DNA of 64,000 nt from Owenia fusiformis (Eukaryota > Annelida > Polychaeta > Sabellida > Oweniidae). The position numbers and the translations under genes were made by a program. The stretch's first letter is position 1. Every line of letters begins with the position of its first letter. The notes beneath the pieces are model-generated. The model did not search any database and was not told the origin of the DNA. It saw only the letters and a program-made list of their open reading frames with translations. Where the stretch lies: positions 6,079,098-6,143,097 of the forward strand of contig CAIIXF020000001.1 of assembly GCA_903813345.2 (NCBI GenBank). Reading direction: 5' to 3'. Shown here one piece after another: positions 1 through 14,500 of this stretch.

Positions 1-192
1 TATTTTAAGTAATTTTAGATATTGTAAGTTTTATATAAGAAGGGAAACATAAAGCATATTTTTACACAGAATGATCGGTGAATCTAGACTGGGCGAGTCA
101 TGGATAGGTGGCACCACAAGTCTTAGCATTCCTAAACAAATCCTCGAAATGCTAAATTTCATATTTTAAAACAGAAATAACTACAAGTCAAG

Positions 193-3100
193 ATGAATTT
201 GAAACATTTGAAGACACTGCTGCCACCCCAGGTATGTAGTCCACATTTAGAACTATACTTGTTGACTCTGAACTCCTGAGATAATTGTCAAATGGATGAT
301 GAAAACTCTGAACATCCAGTTCATTTTTCATCATTCAATTTTCTTATAATTTTTGAATTTGTCTTTTGAAATTAAAATTTTTTCAAACTCAGGTTTGTTT
401 GTATGAAGTTCTTCCACGAAGTGGGCAGAGCTCTCCGTACATAAGATCGGGTGAAACTTGTTCAAGTGGCCTTACCCCGGGGGTGCACTGTGTATAAACA
501 TTGACTGGGATCCTAGGCGCATAGGGTAGATCTACCTTTTGACAATCGGTATGGCAATGGACCCAAATTTTAGGATCTGGTATGAAAATGCCCTCCAAAA
601 TTATGTGGTGTGGCTTTCGTCTCGTAGCTGCACATATCCTAATTTAAGGTTGTTTTGGATCATTTTCCTCAAAGATCTGCCTTCTGCTTGGGGCCTTCAG
701 TTTGAATTTAACTTTTCTTACATGTGTGGTTTGGCATCTCTAATTGAAAGCCCGTGTCCTATATTTGGACATTTGGTATGGCATTGGTCCTATATTTGGA
801 CATTTGGTATGGCAATGGTCTTATATTTGGATATTTGTTATGGTTTTTGAGCATTAGTCTATTTTGGTTGGTATGGGAACACGTCATAGAAATTTGACAG
901 ATTGGTATGGGAATATATTGATATCTGAGGGTTCAGCCTAGGAACCCCGCTGAATTTTGAATAAACACATAATGTGGGGTTGAATATTCAAATCACCCCA
1001 TAATTACTTGTGTATTGAAATATTATGGTGTTGAAAATAAGCTGAATTATTGGTATAATTATGTAATGACCTTCGATAGCAAGTCGCTACTACAGTCTCA
1101 GCTGTAGTGGCTAGCCCTTATGGCTCAGGGGTAGAGCGTCTGACTCGAGAGCGGGAGGTCCTGGGTTCGATTCCCGTACGGGGCATTGAATTTAGCACAT
1201 TCTCTTTCGAGTCTAGTATCTGGCTCGTTACACCACAGCTCCCCGACGAGCGTGCCCAAGGGTCGTTACAATTAGATAAAATTCAGCTTTCTGTCAGCTA
1301 CTGATAACGACTCACACTTTTTGTCTTCAACCAGTCATGAAAAGATTCTGAAAAAGGACACATCGTCAATGTTATGTTTTGAATGGTGTCAATTTAAATT
1401 GAAAGTATAGATATAAATTGTTTTAGAAAACACATGAGACACTGTCTTTTTCTCCTTGGTACCATATCTTTGGAATGCAATGAAATATATCTATCCAAAC
1501 CTCTTTGGAAAAAATGACATCTTCACAACTCATTTAGGTCTCACAATATTATAAAAACAACGTTTGGATAGATATTTTATTTCAATCTCAAGAATTGGTA
1601 GAAAAGAACAAAATACAATTGTCTATAAATCTATAAAACAAAAACTGTTTATTAAAACAAATATATAAAATATATATAAATAATTTTCATATTAAATTAT
1701 TTTCACCCGGTGACCATTAGTTGTAATTGACAATTTTCATTCTATCATGAATCATCAAATTTTATAACCAAATCAAAAAAGTTATAACAGGATGGGATAA
1801 TAATTTGTCTAATCAAGATGTGAGATTCAGGAAGGGAGAGTATATTATAATATCTTGAACCTTTTCCATTTACTTCAGGAGGGGGCAGCTAAGATTATGG
1901 CAGCAGTATTCTCACCAAATAACCAGAAACTGGCAATATGTACATCAGACAGAGTTATTGTTTTATTTGATGAAAATGGTGAGAAGAGAGACAAGTTTTC
2001 AACCAAGCCAGCAGATGCCAAGGTAAATAAACATTTAAATATAGGTTTCAATTCTTGTTCAGCCAATACCATAACACTGTCATCTTCACTACAATGCACT
2101 TTAAAATCAACATATAGACTAATAGGGGAAATATAAACCAACCATACAAAATAAATAAATCACCTGTATTTTAAACTAAATTGCACGGTTTGAAAGGTTG
2201 AAGATATATAGCCAGATAATGTATTATACTCTGCCTACCTCAATTCATACTTACTTTCAGTATGGAAAGAAGAGCTACATGGTAAAGGGACTGGCATTTT
2301 CTCCTGACTCAACTAAAATTGCTATTGGACAAACAGACAACATCATTTTTGTATACAAGATAGGTGAAGGGTGGTAAGTAACATTATCTTAAATGCATAG
2401 ATTTGATTGCTTGTAAGAGTGAGTGTATAAATGCCATACTGTACAAAATAATATATAACGGTAACAAATAATGCTCATAAAACCCGTAGAGTGGAATGGC
2501 TCCATAAGTTGAACACCTTTCAAAATCCTGCTACCCATAATATAAAGACACAGATCATGGAACACCTCCCAAATAGAACACTATTTTGAGGTTCCAAAGT
2601 AATTTTTCAATGTTTCTGTACATTGTAAAATCTACATTTCTGGTTAAAGTCTTAAGTTTCCTCTCAACTGTACAATATACCAAGCTGTGCTTCATTTCAG
2701 GGGAGAGAAGAAGAGTATATGTAACAAGTTTGTCCAGCAGAGTGCAGTGACAACTCTAATTTGGCCACCTGATAACCAGATAGTATTTGGCACAGCAGAT
2801 GGAAAGGTACATAAGAGAAAAGTTACTATTTTGCAGCATTTGACTCTTGTGTACAACTTCATGCATTAACATTTTTTACACAACAAAATGATATACTTTG
2901 ATGCAATTTTCAACTATGATACAGCTTTTGCTACATAAAAACAGAAAGTTCACTCAATAATAGAACAAAAATTGTTTGAAGGTTTTGTCAATTTTAAAAA
3001 TTTCAATCAGAGTAATATGTCTTTCTAATTCCAACCCTGAATTTATCTTTGAAGACTTATATCAGTGATAATGTATGAATTTGACATTAGAGTTTGACTC

Positions 3101-6100
3101 TATTACTGTTCATCCTCATCAGTTTGAGTGAACATTATCATGATAGTCACATGTTTGTTCCTTGTAGATCCGATTGGCCAATGTGAAATCCAACAAGTCA
3201 TCGACACTCTACAACACTGACATCTATGTTGTTTCTCTCACAATGAAGTAAGTGACTGTCAATATATATGCTTTATATAAAAGAAATTGTTATTGCCAGA
3301 TATTTTTCTTGCCCTATTAATTTTTGAGCTTTGGTACAAATGTTTATGCTTCATGTGATGCATGAGTTAAGAAGTATCCACTCTTGTTATCAATCTTATT
3401 GTTTTTATCACTAAAACAGTTATTAAGATTTTGTTACTTATTTGATGCACAAGTAATATAAAACCAGATCACTGATTTTGCATCTATTACAGTCCCTCTG
3501 GCAAAGTAATTCTATCTCACCATGCTGATGGTGCAATTGTAAAATAAAACACCAAATCACTGAATTTCCATCTATTCCAGTCCCTCTGGCAAAGGTATCC
3601 TATCTGGCCATGCTGACGGTGCAATTGTGCGCTATTTCTTTGATGATGAAGGAACTGGTGATTCTGTGGGTAAACTTTGCACCCATTCTTGTCCACCTTA
3701 TGCTTTGGCATGGGCCAATAATTCTATCGTAGCAGCAGGGTGTGATAAACGTGTTGTGGCATATGGGAGAGAGGGTAGGGTGCTTCAACAGTTTGACTAC
3801 AGCAGAGAGGAGGATGAACATGAGTTTACTACTGCTATTAGTAGCCCCAGTGGGCAGGCTGTTGTTCTTGGCAGTTATGATAGGTATTTACTTATTTCCC
3901 AACCTCTACTCTTAAGCATTTATTTCAGTCTTCAATTTTAATCTTTGCTTCACCCAATCACTTGGAATAACACACAAACATGACACAAACATATTTACAA
4001 TTGCTTCCAAGCCTAGCATAAACACTTAAATAATGACTTTATCAATCTCAAAGTATTCAGATAAAAACCTCATTTCATTATGTAATATACATGTAGATGA
4101 ATGTACAGCGTATTTTTTTTATGGATGTGCACACATATTGGAATGTACAGTTTAGGTATTTTGAACTAAGGGCCACTTAACATTTTCCTTTATTCATACA
4201 CTAGCAAATCAAAAGTAATACTGTTTCATAAGTCTCCATATATTTTGGATATAAACCATGATATGTTTGACTTTCCAGGTTACGAATGATCACATGGAGT
4301 CCCAGGAAAGGTATGTGGGAAGAAGGCAAATGCAAAGACATTTCTAATCTCTACACAATCACTGCACTGGCATGGAAGAAAGAAGGATCAAAAATTGTTG
4401 CTGTAAGTTTTGAAACTTTGATTTATTTATCATTTCCATCCGCATCTTGGTAACATATGTCATTCATTCAACAATTTAGAATAATCAACACATTTGTGTC
4501 TCACACTTATTTTGCCTTCTTAGTAGGCTTTCTTTGTATCTGTATCAGCACTTGGGCCAACCCCTCCTAAGCGTCTTTTTCAGGACTTTCATCGTTATGA
4601 GGCCTATATGCTGTTGTGTTTGTTTTTCTTTTGCATCTTGAATTTTGGATTTTTGCTTGTAATTTATTTTTTGGTTTATTTGTCTTTTAGTGAGTGATAT
4701 TGAGACTTAAATGTTATCATGTTATGACTTCAATATGTCAATAAAATGTTTATACAAGTATATGACACACAAGCAAGATGAAGGGATGTTTAGCATATTA
4801 AGTGAATACAAAATATGAAAATTAAAATCAATTGATATCTCCATAAAAATGAATTGAAAGGGTATATGCTAACCTTTTGTGAACCTTTTCTTCGTGCAGG
4901 GTACATTATGTGGAGGCTTGGAGCTGTTTGATTGTGCCAGTAAGAAACAGATCTACAAGAACAAGTATGAGATGACTCATGTTGGACCAAGTCAGGTAAT
5001 TGATTTCAGAAATTGAAACACTTTGTAAAACATGTACACATTACATTCAGTTGTGTATGATATATTTTAAGGGCACTAGAAGGGTGGAGATGAGTTGAGA
5101 CTGTAAGTTCATTAAAAAATTAGCCCAAATTCGAAATACTTTTTTCTCTCATGATTCCATGTCGTGCCCATTTTTTAAAAGTCTAACAGTTCTGACTTTA
5201 TTTCAGAATAATTCTTTTGAACAATATCTGGAAAAAATTGAAAAGAGATGTCCCTTTTCAATTCTAATTGGACATTTCTGCATCTCAAATCTTATCTTCG
5301 AAAAATCAGATATCATTAATTCTTTTTTCAGAAAATGACATAAGAATTGTAAGGGAAACATTGGCAAAATTTTTGAAAAGGTTGCTTATAGCATTTTACA
5401 TCCTCTTACAGTTCTTTATTATTCCTTGTGAATAGTCATTAACTATATTGCCAGCAGTTATGCTAAACATAAGAATCATATTTCCAAAGATGAGTTAGAT
5501 ATTTAATTGGACATCTTATTAAGTGGGAGGAGATACAGAAGAATGTTTACGAAATTAGAAAAACATTTTTCCCACAATGTTCTTTTAAGAGACCTAAACA
5601 TATTTATTATTTGATTCCTTCCTTTGCATTTCTGTTTATTGCCAAAGTCATTATGCCATTTTATGTCACTTGGGCATTTATTGTAATTTTTTAGCATCCA
5701 CCCCTTTGGAAAGGATGCAACAAACAAAGAGTTATCATTTCACTTATAAATGTGGTGACATTATTATGAATATAATCAGGTAACCTTGTTTCATTTGTGT
5801 TTCAGGTGATAGTTCGTGAAATGTCATCAGGAAGTAAAATCAATCTGCGTTCGAATTATGGCTATGAAATAGATGAAGTGAAGATCATGGGTAAAGATCG
5901 CTACCTTGTGGCTCATACATCGGATACGTTGTTGCTAGGAGACATGCAAACAAGGGCATTAAGTGAGGTACGGTAACAGAAAGCTTTAAGTTAAGTCCCT
6001 ATTTATTCAATATCCACAGCAAACTCATAATGAAATTAATAAAAAAAGGTGACTAGTGAAATTGTTATTATACATTAACTGATGCTTTCAGGTTCCATGG

Positions 6101-8598
6101 CAAGGTTCTGGTGGAAATGAGAAGTACTATTTTGACAATGAGAATGTTTGCATGATCTTCAATGCAGGAGAGCTCTCATTGGTTGAATATGGAAGCAATG
6201 AGATTCTTGGATCAGTGAGGACAGAATTCATGAACCCACATTTGATTAGGTAAGTGTTTCATGCTTATTTGCGCATAGTGCTTGTACCAGTTGGATTTGT
6301 TTTACATGCAGATTAAAAATAAAACAGTTATACTGTATTTTGATGCTGTTTTGTTCCAGTGTTCGACTGAATGAGAGAAAACAACGAGGTGTTGATGATA
6401 ACAAAAAGATGGCGTATCTGATTGATTTAAAAACAATCGCAATCAGTAAGTTTTTTGAATTGCTTACCCTTGAATCAAAAAACAATGTTATGCATAACTT
6501 TTACATTGTTTTAACCGTCGTTTCGTATCTTCTTTATTGGTTGTCCTAACTTTAGAAATACATAAATATATTAGCTTTTGCACTATGAATTATGCTTATT
6601 GTACTATTATGCTTATTATAACAGTGGAAATGACAATGGGCCTTAATCTTGGGCAAGTCTCTCACGACTCTAAACTAGACTGGCTAGAACTGAATGAGAC
6701 TGGACGATACCTGTTGTTCCGTGACAAGCAACTTAAGCTCCATCTATATGACATTGAGTCCCAACACCGCACAACAATTCTCAACTATTGCTCGTATGTG
6801 CAATGGGTTCCTGGAAGTGATGTGGTGGTTGCACAGAACAGAGGCAACCTGTGTATTTGGTATAACATTGATGCCCCTGAAAGAGTTACCATGTTTCCAA
6901 TTAAGGTACAAATTTCTGTTTTATCTGTTCATTTTATAGATTTAATCACAAACATGCTAACAAACACAATCACTGACTGTTTTTTGACTTGAATTTCCTA
7001 TTTTTTTTACATGTCATATGAAACAAAATAATGGTGAAGTGTACCTATTTACAGGGAGACATAGTTGACCTTGAAAGAACAGATAACAAGACAGAGGTTC
7101 TTGTGAAGGAGGGAGTAACCACCATCTCTTACACACTTGATGAGGGCCTCATTGAATTTGGAACAGCTATAGATGATGGTGATTTTGGAAGGTATTTTAT
7201 ATAATAGAACAGAAATCTTAAAATGTGAGATTGACTCTAATCCATGATAGAAGATTATTTCTGATTTAAAAAGAATGTTGAAATGTACAATGTTTGAAAA
7301 AGGATCATTTTCAAGATCAATCATCTTTAATTATTCTTCTATAAATTTTAATGCTTGATGTACTGTATTCATTTAGCCACACTGCTATATATACAGTTTT
7401 TATGTCACCACCAAAAAGGGGTGACATATTGTAAAGGTCTCTGTTTTTTTTTTAGGGCAGTTGACGATCGGCGTCTGTAAAAAATTCTTACAACTTCCAA
7501 TAACTTAACAAATACTGTTTAGCCTGACTTCAATTTTTTTCAAAACCATCTACACGTTTTCAGAAGTTCAAATCTGACTTTATACTAAGATTTGACCTTC
7601 AATGAGCTTTTCAAGGTCAAAAAAGTTAAAAAGGTCAAAAAGGTCTTTTTTCAACTCGCTTCAAATTAACCAATTTTTTTTCAAAATCATCTACAAGTTA
7701 TCAGAAGTTCAAATCTGACTTTAGATATTTGAGATTTCACCTTCAATGACCTTCTCAGGGTCAAAAAGGTCTTTTTATGTTCATGTAGAGTATAGATATG
7801 GCCGTGAGAGTCGTACATGTAAAATTATTAATATAAAATTAATATAAATAAATATTGAGCCAATTAACACAAAACACAATACCTTGGAAAATAATGGCTA
7901 ATTTAAGTTAATTAGCTACAAGAGTTTACAATTTGACATAACTGTTAATTAGCTCAATTGGATATATTAAAATACCATCTCCAACTCATCTTCTTGGGCG
8001 AAAATAAATCTCCAACTGGTGGTGTAAGCTGGGGAAGGAGGTGAGGGAAAAGAATCGAAATGTATAACTTACATTGATGTTAATGGATTTTGTACGCACC
8101 TAGGGAGAAAACCCTCCAACTACAATCCTATCGATATCTCGTCTAAAGTCTCATCTCGTACTCTCGAGATCTGAAGCTTGATGTTTCGTTCAGTGTAACT
8201 TACCAGAAACATTTACCTGGGATAACCGGGGAATGGTCTTCTTAGGGCTTGTTCAAACCTAAACCTTAACCGACTCTCACATTGCCATAAATGAAATTAT
8301 TGTCAATAATTTGAATTTTCAACTTTCTTCAAATCGACCAATTTATTTTTTCAAAATCATCTACAGTTCTCAGAAATTCAAATCTGACTTACGATTGAAC
8401 TAATAATATTGAGAGCAACTAGGTGGTGACATTTTGTCATGTTAATGCCTTGTTATGTATTGATATTACAATTATTTCTCTCTCATAAAGGGCAGTGACA
8501 TTCCTGGAGACACTAGAGATGTCCTCTGAAACTGAAGCCATGTGGAAAACACTGAGTAAACTCTCACTTGAGGCCAAACAGATCCACATAGCTGAGAG
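193..8598 (+). CDS. IFT172: IFT172 exons 1-14 (beta-propeller part), exon coordinates
   Basis: Exons read from splice sites and frame: 1, 193-231; 2, 1879-2022; 3, 2261-2373; 4, 2701-2806; 5, 3168-3247; 6, 3581-3883; 7, 4279-4402; 8, 4900-4995; 9, 5806-5967; 10, 6092-6249; 11, 6360-6445; 12, 6625-6905; 13, 7055-7191; 14, 8491-8598. These encode the WD40 part and the start of the solenoid. Exon 6 has a decayed partial copy directly upstream (see 3493-3547). Intron 1 (232-1878) carries a 31-bp short repeat at about 764-842 and a tRNA-like sequence at 1114-1184. Intron 13 (7192-8490) carries a repeat with inverted ends. I saw nothing notable in the other introns of this half, including those over 300 bp (2374-2700, 2807-3167, 3884-4278, 4403-4899 and 4996-5805). 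Confidence 0.92.
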
Positions 8599-11500
8599 GT
8601 AGGTTTTTTTCTGTATTTTATTATAACTGGGGGCCTTTAGTGGATTATATAAATGTCTTTAAATTCATCAGATGCCACTAGGATAATTATTATAATTAAA
8701 TGATGATTATTTGATAAATCTGCATCCCTACATTGAATTTAACACTACCCTAAACTGATTAGATACTCTATACCAGCCAGCAGGGTGATGTATGCATGTT
8801 ATTGATGTATAATATATAAAATATATATGTGGCAATGTGTAATGGACTGTATTTAACCCCCTAGGTGTTATGCTGCTTTGGGGGATGTATCTAAAGCTCG
8901 ATATCTTAGAGAAACAAACAAAATTGCTGCTGATGCTGCAAAGAATATTGGAGGAGATGGAATGAATCATTACAAAGTATGAATCCTCAATTAGAAATTT
9001 AAATACGATTATTAATAATCTTTATATAATCTTTATTTAAAGAGGCAAATAAATTATACATACATACAATGTTATCCTTGTGATATTATGAAATGTTGAT
9101 AAAAGTTTTGATTTTTTGGCAATAATTTTTGTCAGTTTTGAACCACCTTGATAAATGGAGCTAAGACCTACTTTGAGCAGCTGTGAAAGGACCCAAGTGG
9201 AAATTGAAGACATTACTGATGTGTTGATTAATTTATTGTATTGTAGGTCAGAGCAAGAATGGCTATCATAGAAAAACAATACAAAGAGGCTGAGAGTGTT
9301 TACTTGGAGCAGAATAACATTGATGAGGCCATGGAGATGTACCAGGAACTACACAAGTGGGATGAAGCTATAGAAGTAGCAGAGGCAAAGGTATTGCCAA
9401 TTGCAAAAATCATAATCAAAGGAGTCGTAGCATGTTATTTTTCTTTGTTATCAAAGTGAGTTCAATGATCTAAAGCTGTGTCAGTCCATTGTGTTGACTT
9501 GACCATATGTTTACTTGACGATGTTACCTGGAGTTGAGTTTCGCAAAGGTAGAGTTGCCCTGGGTTGATTTCTTCGAGGGAACACTTAAAACGTATGTCA
9601 GATTTTAGTTGATATAGTGTTAAAGGAGATGAGCAATCCTTTTATCAAGAGTATGTACATCATAGACATTAATCGATTAATTTATTGTAGGGTCACCCAG
9701 AACTTGAGAACCTGAAGAAGAACTATTACCAGTGGCTAATGGAGACAAACCAGGAGGAGGCTGCAGGGGAAATGAAGGAGAAGGAGGGAGATTACATGGC
9801 AGCACTGGCCCTTTATATGAAAGCAGGGCTGCCTGCTAGGGCTGCAAGGCTGGCAACTAGTAGAGATGAACTCATATCAAACAAAGACATCGTCAGCAGG
9901 ATTGCCAATGCTCTCATCAAGGGAGAGTTCTTTGAAAGGGTAAGACAGGAATTACCTCAAAAATGAATGCTTGCCAAGAACAGTATCTCCCTTCCGAACC
10001 CCTTGACTATATCGACGGGTGCTGTAGTTCTTGTACTGTTATTCTGTAGAAATTTATTGATGTTTGATAATAACCTGTAGAGACAGACTAAAATTATTTT
10101 AGCAAGTTCCTGGAACATTATTTGTATTGAGTATGTTACATTCCTAGCCTATCATCTAACATATAGAAAATGTAATCTTTGCATATTTCCCTTGTTCTCA
10201 CAGGCTGGTGATCTATTTGAGAAGATACGTGATCACAAATATGCCCTGGATTGCTACAGGAAGGGCCAGGCTTATAGGAGGGCTGTGGAGCTGGCCAGGT
10301 ATGCCTTCCCTGAGGATGTAGTGAAATTAGAAGAGGAGTGGGGAGATCATCTTGTGGCACAGAAACAATTGGATGCAGCTATTAACCATTACATTGAGGC
10401 AGGGTAAGATAATAAAGTTAGAATTAATCTTCCTTGAAATAATGGAGAGCTTATGCGATGTATCCTGTATTCCTTGCATGAAAATCAGTTCACCAATAAC
10501 TTGTCAATGTTGATATAATTTTCAACTGATGATGTAGGGCCATTAAATGGACATCTTGTTTCTATGATTAAGGGCTACCATGAAAGCAGTGGAAGCAGCT
10601 ATCAACTCCAGACAATGGCATAAAGCTGTCCAGATCCTAGAGGTGGTTGGTGATGCCAGTATTGCCTCACGTTACTACATCAAGATTGCTAAGCATTATG
10701 CCTCTATTGGAGAATATGAGGTAAGATTTTACTATAGATGGTATCCACTTAATTTATGGATGTAGGTGAGAAAACTGTATAAACCTCATTCGCTATTATA
10801 ATCAAAATCTGTAAAGCAAACTACATGTGTAAACAATTAGCAGGTATGAGATAAGAATACATATATTAAGTTAGGTGATTAGTGAAACTTCTGTTAATAT
10901 TGGCTTCAACTTTAAGTCTTACTATCTCTGTAGAAATCTCCCTATCTGCTCCCACAACCATCTTATCACATTATCAGTGCCTCACACTGTATGGTGGGGG
11001 GTATTTGAGAGTACTTTTACCTTATACCTTTTTTACCTTATACAGACTGCAGAGAGGTTCTTTGTGGAGGCTGACTACACTAAGGAGGCAATAGAGATGT
11101 ACAATGCTGCAGGCAAATGGGAGGATGCACACAGACTGGCTGCTACATGTATGAAACAGGAAGATGTGGCTGCTCTATATATCCAACAGGCACAGGAATT
11201 AGAGACACAGGGACGATACAAGGAGGCTGAGAGGTAGGGGTTCACATGGAATCTACTACTATATATCAACTTTATAAGTCTATTTAATAAGAAATTCCAC
11301 AACCTCTGAACACATGGGTTCAGACATCATCTTTGGGAATATGTATACACCTATTTTGTTGATAAAAAGGAAGGAACAGAGTGGATCCAGGGGAGTGGAT
11401 TTTGTCTACATCCTGCCATTTGGAAGATGAAATATCTGAATTATTTTAAATATATTCTTAAATATACTCATTCCCTATACTCATTTCCCAAATCATTGTT

Positions 11501-14500
11501 TTGGTATTACAGATTACCTGGATTTCATGCTCAGGCACAGACCATCTACCCTGTTCATTGTCTTCACATAGGCTATAATTAAGAAATATAGACCCAAGAG
11601 CAGGGGTAATATTGTTGAATACACCCTGCAGGGCTAGGCACAAACGTTTTCTGTACCCCAAACGACCAAAGGGAGTGAGGAGTTCGAAAGCTTTTGTGCC
11701 TAGCCCTAAGGCGTGTATTCGACGATATTATACCTGCTCTGAGGTCTATATTACGATTCGAACATGAAAACTCACCAAAATGTTTCGAATATTCATTATG
11801 GTCTGCTATAACTACGGCCCGCCGTTATGACGTCACACATTACACGTATTACCAGGGGTTTTGTTCGCGAATATACCCCGGGTGAAATGTTGACTTTGTT
11901 TACAGTATGTAGAAGGCGTGAATACAGTCATGTTCGAATATCCTTCAATATATAATATATCTATATCCTATAGATATATTATACTTATAGGTTGTATGTG
12001 ACAGTTGAAGAGCCTGACCTGGCTATTACAATGTACAAGAAGGTGCGCATGTACAATGACATGGTGCGCCTTGTGAAAACATACCACAAGGAACTCCTAC
12101 AAGACACTCACATGCATCTTGCTGCGGTAAACACTCTTTTATTTGAAATTTATTGAAATGTTACCATTAAAGGGTATATGAAATCATCACAAGAAAGCCA
12201 CAATTAAATTAAATTTATTATTTGCTTAAATATTGTCAGTTCGTTTTTTTTGTTCATCAAATGAAATATTAAGGATATGGTAAAAAAGTAACAAATGAAT
12301 TGATGTTACTTTGCATCGGTTTAAAGAATGTTACCAAGATTGCAATTAGTCTAAATAATGTATTTATTTAGTTTACTTTCCTAAGTTTTTGAATATTATA
12401 AACCACTCTCCTATACAGGGAACAGTTGCATATATGTAAAAAGGTACCATATTTGGCATTGGGAAAGTCAGAGGATTTTGTCCAAGCTGATACACTCAGA
12501 GGAGTAATTACTAATCATGTTATAAATACTGCTTATAACATTTGAATAACGTCTTATTTCCTCACTGTAGGAGCTTCAAAATGAGAACAATCTCCGGCAG
12601 GCTGAACATCACTACATTGAGGCCAAGAACTGGAAGGAAGCAGTTAATATGTACAGAAACAATGACAGCTGGGATGAGTCATATAGGGTAACAGATATCT
12701 CACCCCCTCCCTATGTACTGCTTGTAAACGTGTCACCCCCTGCTTATGTACTGCTTATAACCCCAATTCTTTTCACTCCCATGAACTGCTTCTAAAGCTC
12801 ATGTTTCAACCTCCCATGATCTGTTTGTAATCCCATTCTTTTCAATCCCCATGCTTCTAAAACTCATGTGTCACCCTCCCATGATCTGTTTGTAATCCCA
12901 TTCTTTTCATTCCCCATGCTTCTAACACTCATGTGTCAACCTCCCATGAACTGCTTGTAATCCCATTCTTTTCATTCCCCATGCTTCTAACACTCATGTG
13001 TCACTCTCCGATGAACTGCTTGTAATCCCATTCTTTTCACTCCCCATGTACACCTTTCATCTCAGAATGCCTCCTTGTCCTTCTGCCTGTCTCATCTCTT
13101 CTTTCTTTTATACTTTTATACTTATAACAGGATTTCTGCAACCAGGGATGCACCTACATTGTGTATTACTACTAACCTAATCATTCTTAATGCCACTATG
13201 GTCATGCTTGTTCCTTTCTATTACTATGTTTTGTCATATCTATAAAATATGATGAAAAGCACAGGATTACTGATAAAAATCACAGAAACAGAAAATGTTT
13301 CCCATTATCCAAACGTGTTTCATATATCTGAAAAACAATTTATTCCATGTGCCCCAGATATTATTTTATTCGATGCTTTTCAATCTTTTCCTCTCTTATA
13401 TGCAAGCATGGTCACCGTGACATTGCACCTCACAATACCCTCTAGCTCAAGCCAATGCTTCTATTGGTTAAAAACTACAGTGTATATAGCTGTTCTAGGA
13501 ATATCAAAGGGTAGGCATGTATCGCAAGGCTGAGGAAAGTCATCTATTGGCTGAACGTTTGGGTAGCTGTATAGCTATGTATCATGAAGCAGATATGTGG
13601 GAGGATGCATATAGGGTATACATTGAATATAGCACACACAGGTTGAGACATGTCAGCCTAAGAACTGACCCTCCCACGTTATATAGTGGAGGCATGTCTT
13701 CAATGTGGAGTGATCCTTTAGCTAATCCACTATAATTATTTTAATTCTTTTATTGTTGTAAATCTTACAAAAATTGTGTTTGTGGGAATATATTCCATTG
13801 TTTGACCTTATGGGTTGGGGTTACACCTAATATTTGCCCACATATCATTAATTACATTGTTCATTTTATTTAAAATGTTGATTTTTTTATTTAGTCTCAC
13901 ATCAAATATCTGGTTTCCTCTCCATCATATATTTTTCCGACCTTGTAAGAATGAGGGAAAATACAGTAGCCTTATGCAAGACTCAGTATTCATTCTATTT
14001 CTATATAATTAGAACAGTAATTCTTTTATAAATGCAAACAAATAAACAGAAAGGAATTTAAATAAATTAATGCATAATATGTGAAAAATTCATTACAAAT
14101 TTGTAAGGGTAAAATTAATTTTATTTTTTATTCTTTTATGTGATTTTATAATGTGTATTCAGTTGATATGATATATCGGCATGGAAATGCTAAAATTCTC
14201 TTTGTTGTAGGTGGCTAAGGCCCATGGGGGACCCAATGCTGCCAAGCAGGTGGCCTACCTTTGGGCAAAGAGTCTTGGAGGGGACTCAGCTGTGAAACTT
14301 CTCACAAAGTTTGGTCTTTTGGAGGCAGCTATAGATTATGCATCAGAGAACTGGTAAAGTATTTAAAATTGACAACATTGATTTGAAAATAAATTTGATT
14401 GCCTATTATTGCAAATTATTACAGCTTAATCCAGATGTGTTTTACAGGTCACCCTATCAAAATGATTGTGATATTTTATTATTGATGTGGTCTGTTTCAG

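Noticed and set aside
539-850. 103-codon open frame in IFT172 intron 1
   Set aside because: It is largely made of the 31-bp repeat region; no domain, and it lies within an intron.
1107-1304. 65-codon open frame
   Set aside because: It overlaps the tRNA-like sequence and has no protein features.
3493-3505. Thirteen-nucleotide microexon in the duplicated exon 6 copy
   Set aside because: A GTAATT donor exists, but splicing it in would shift the frame of exon 6.
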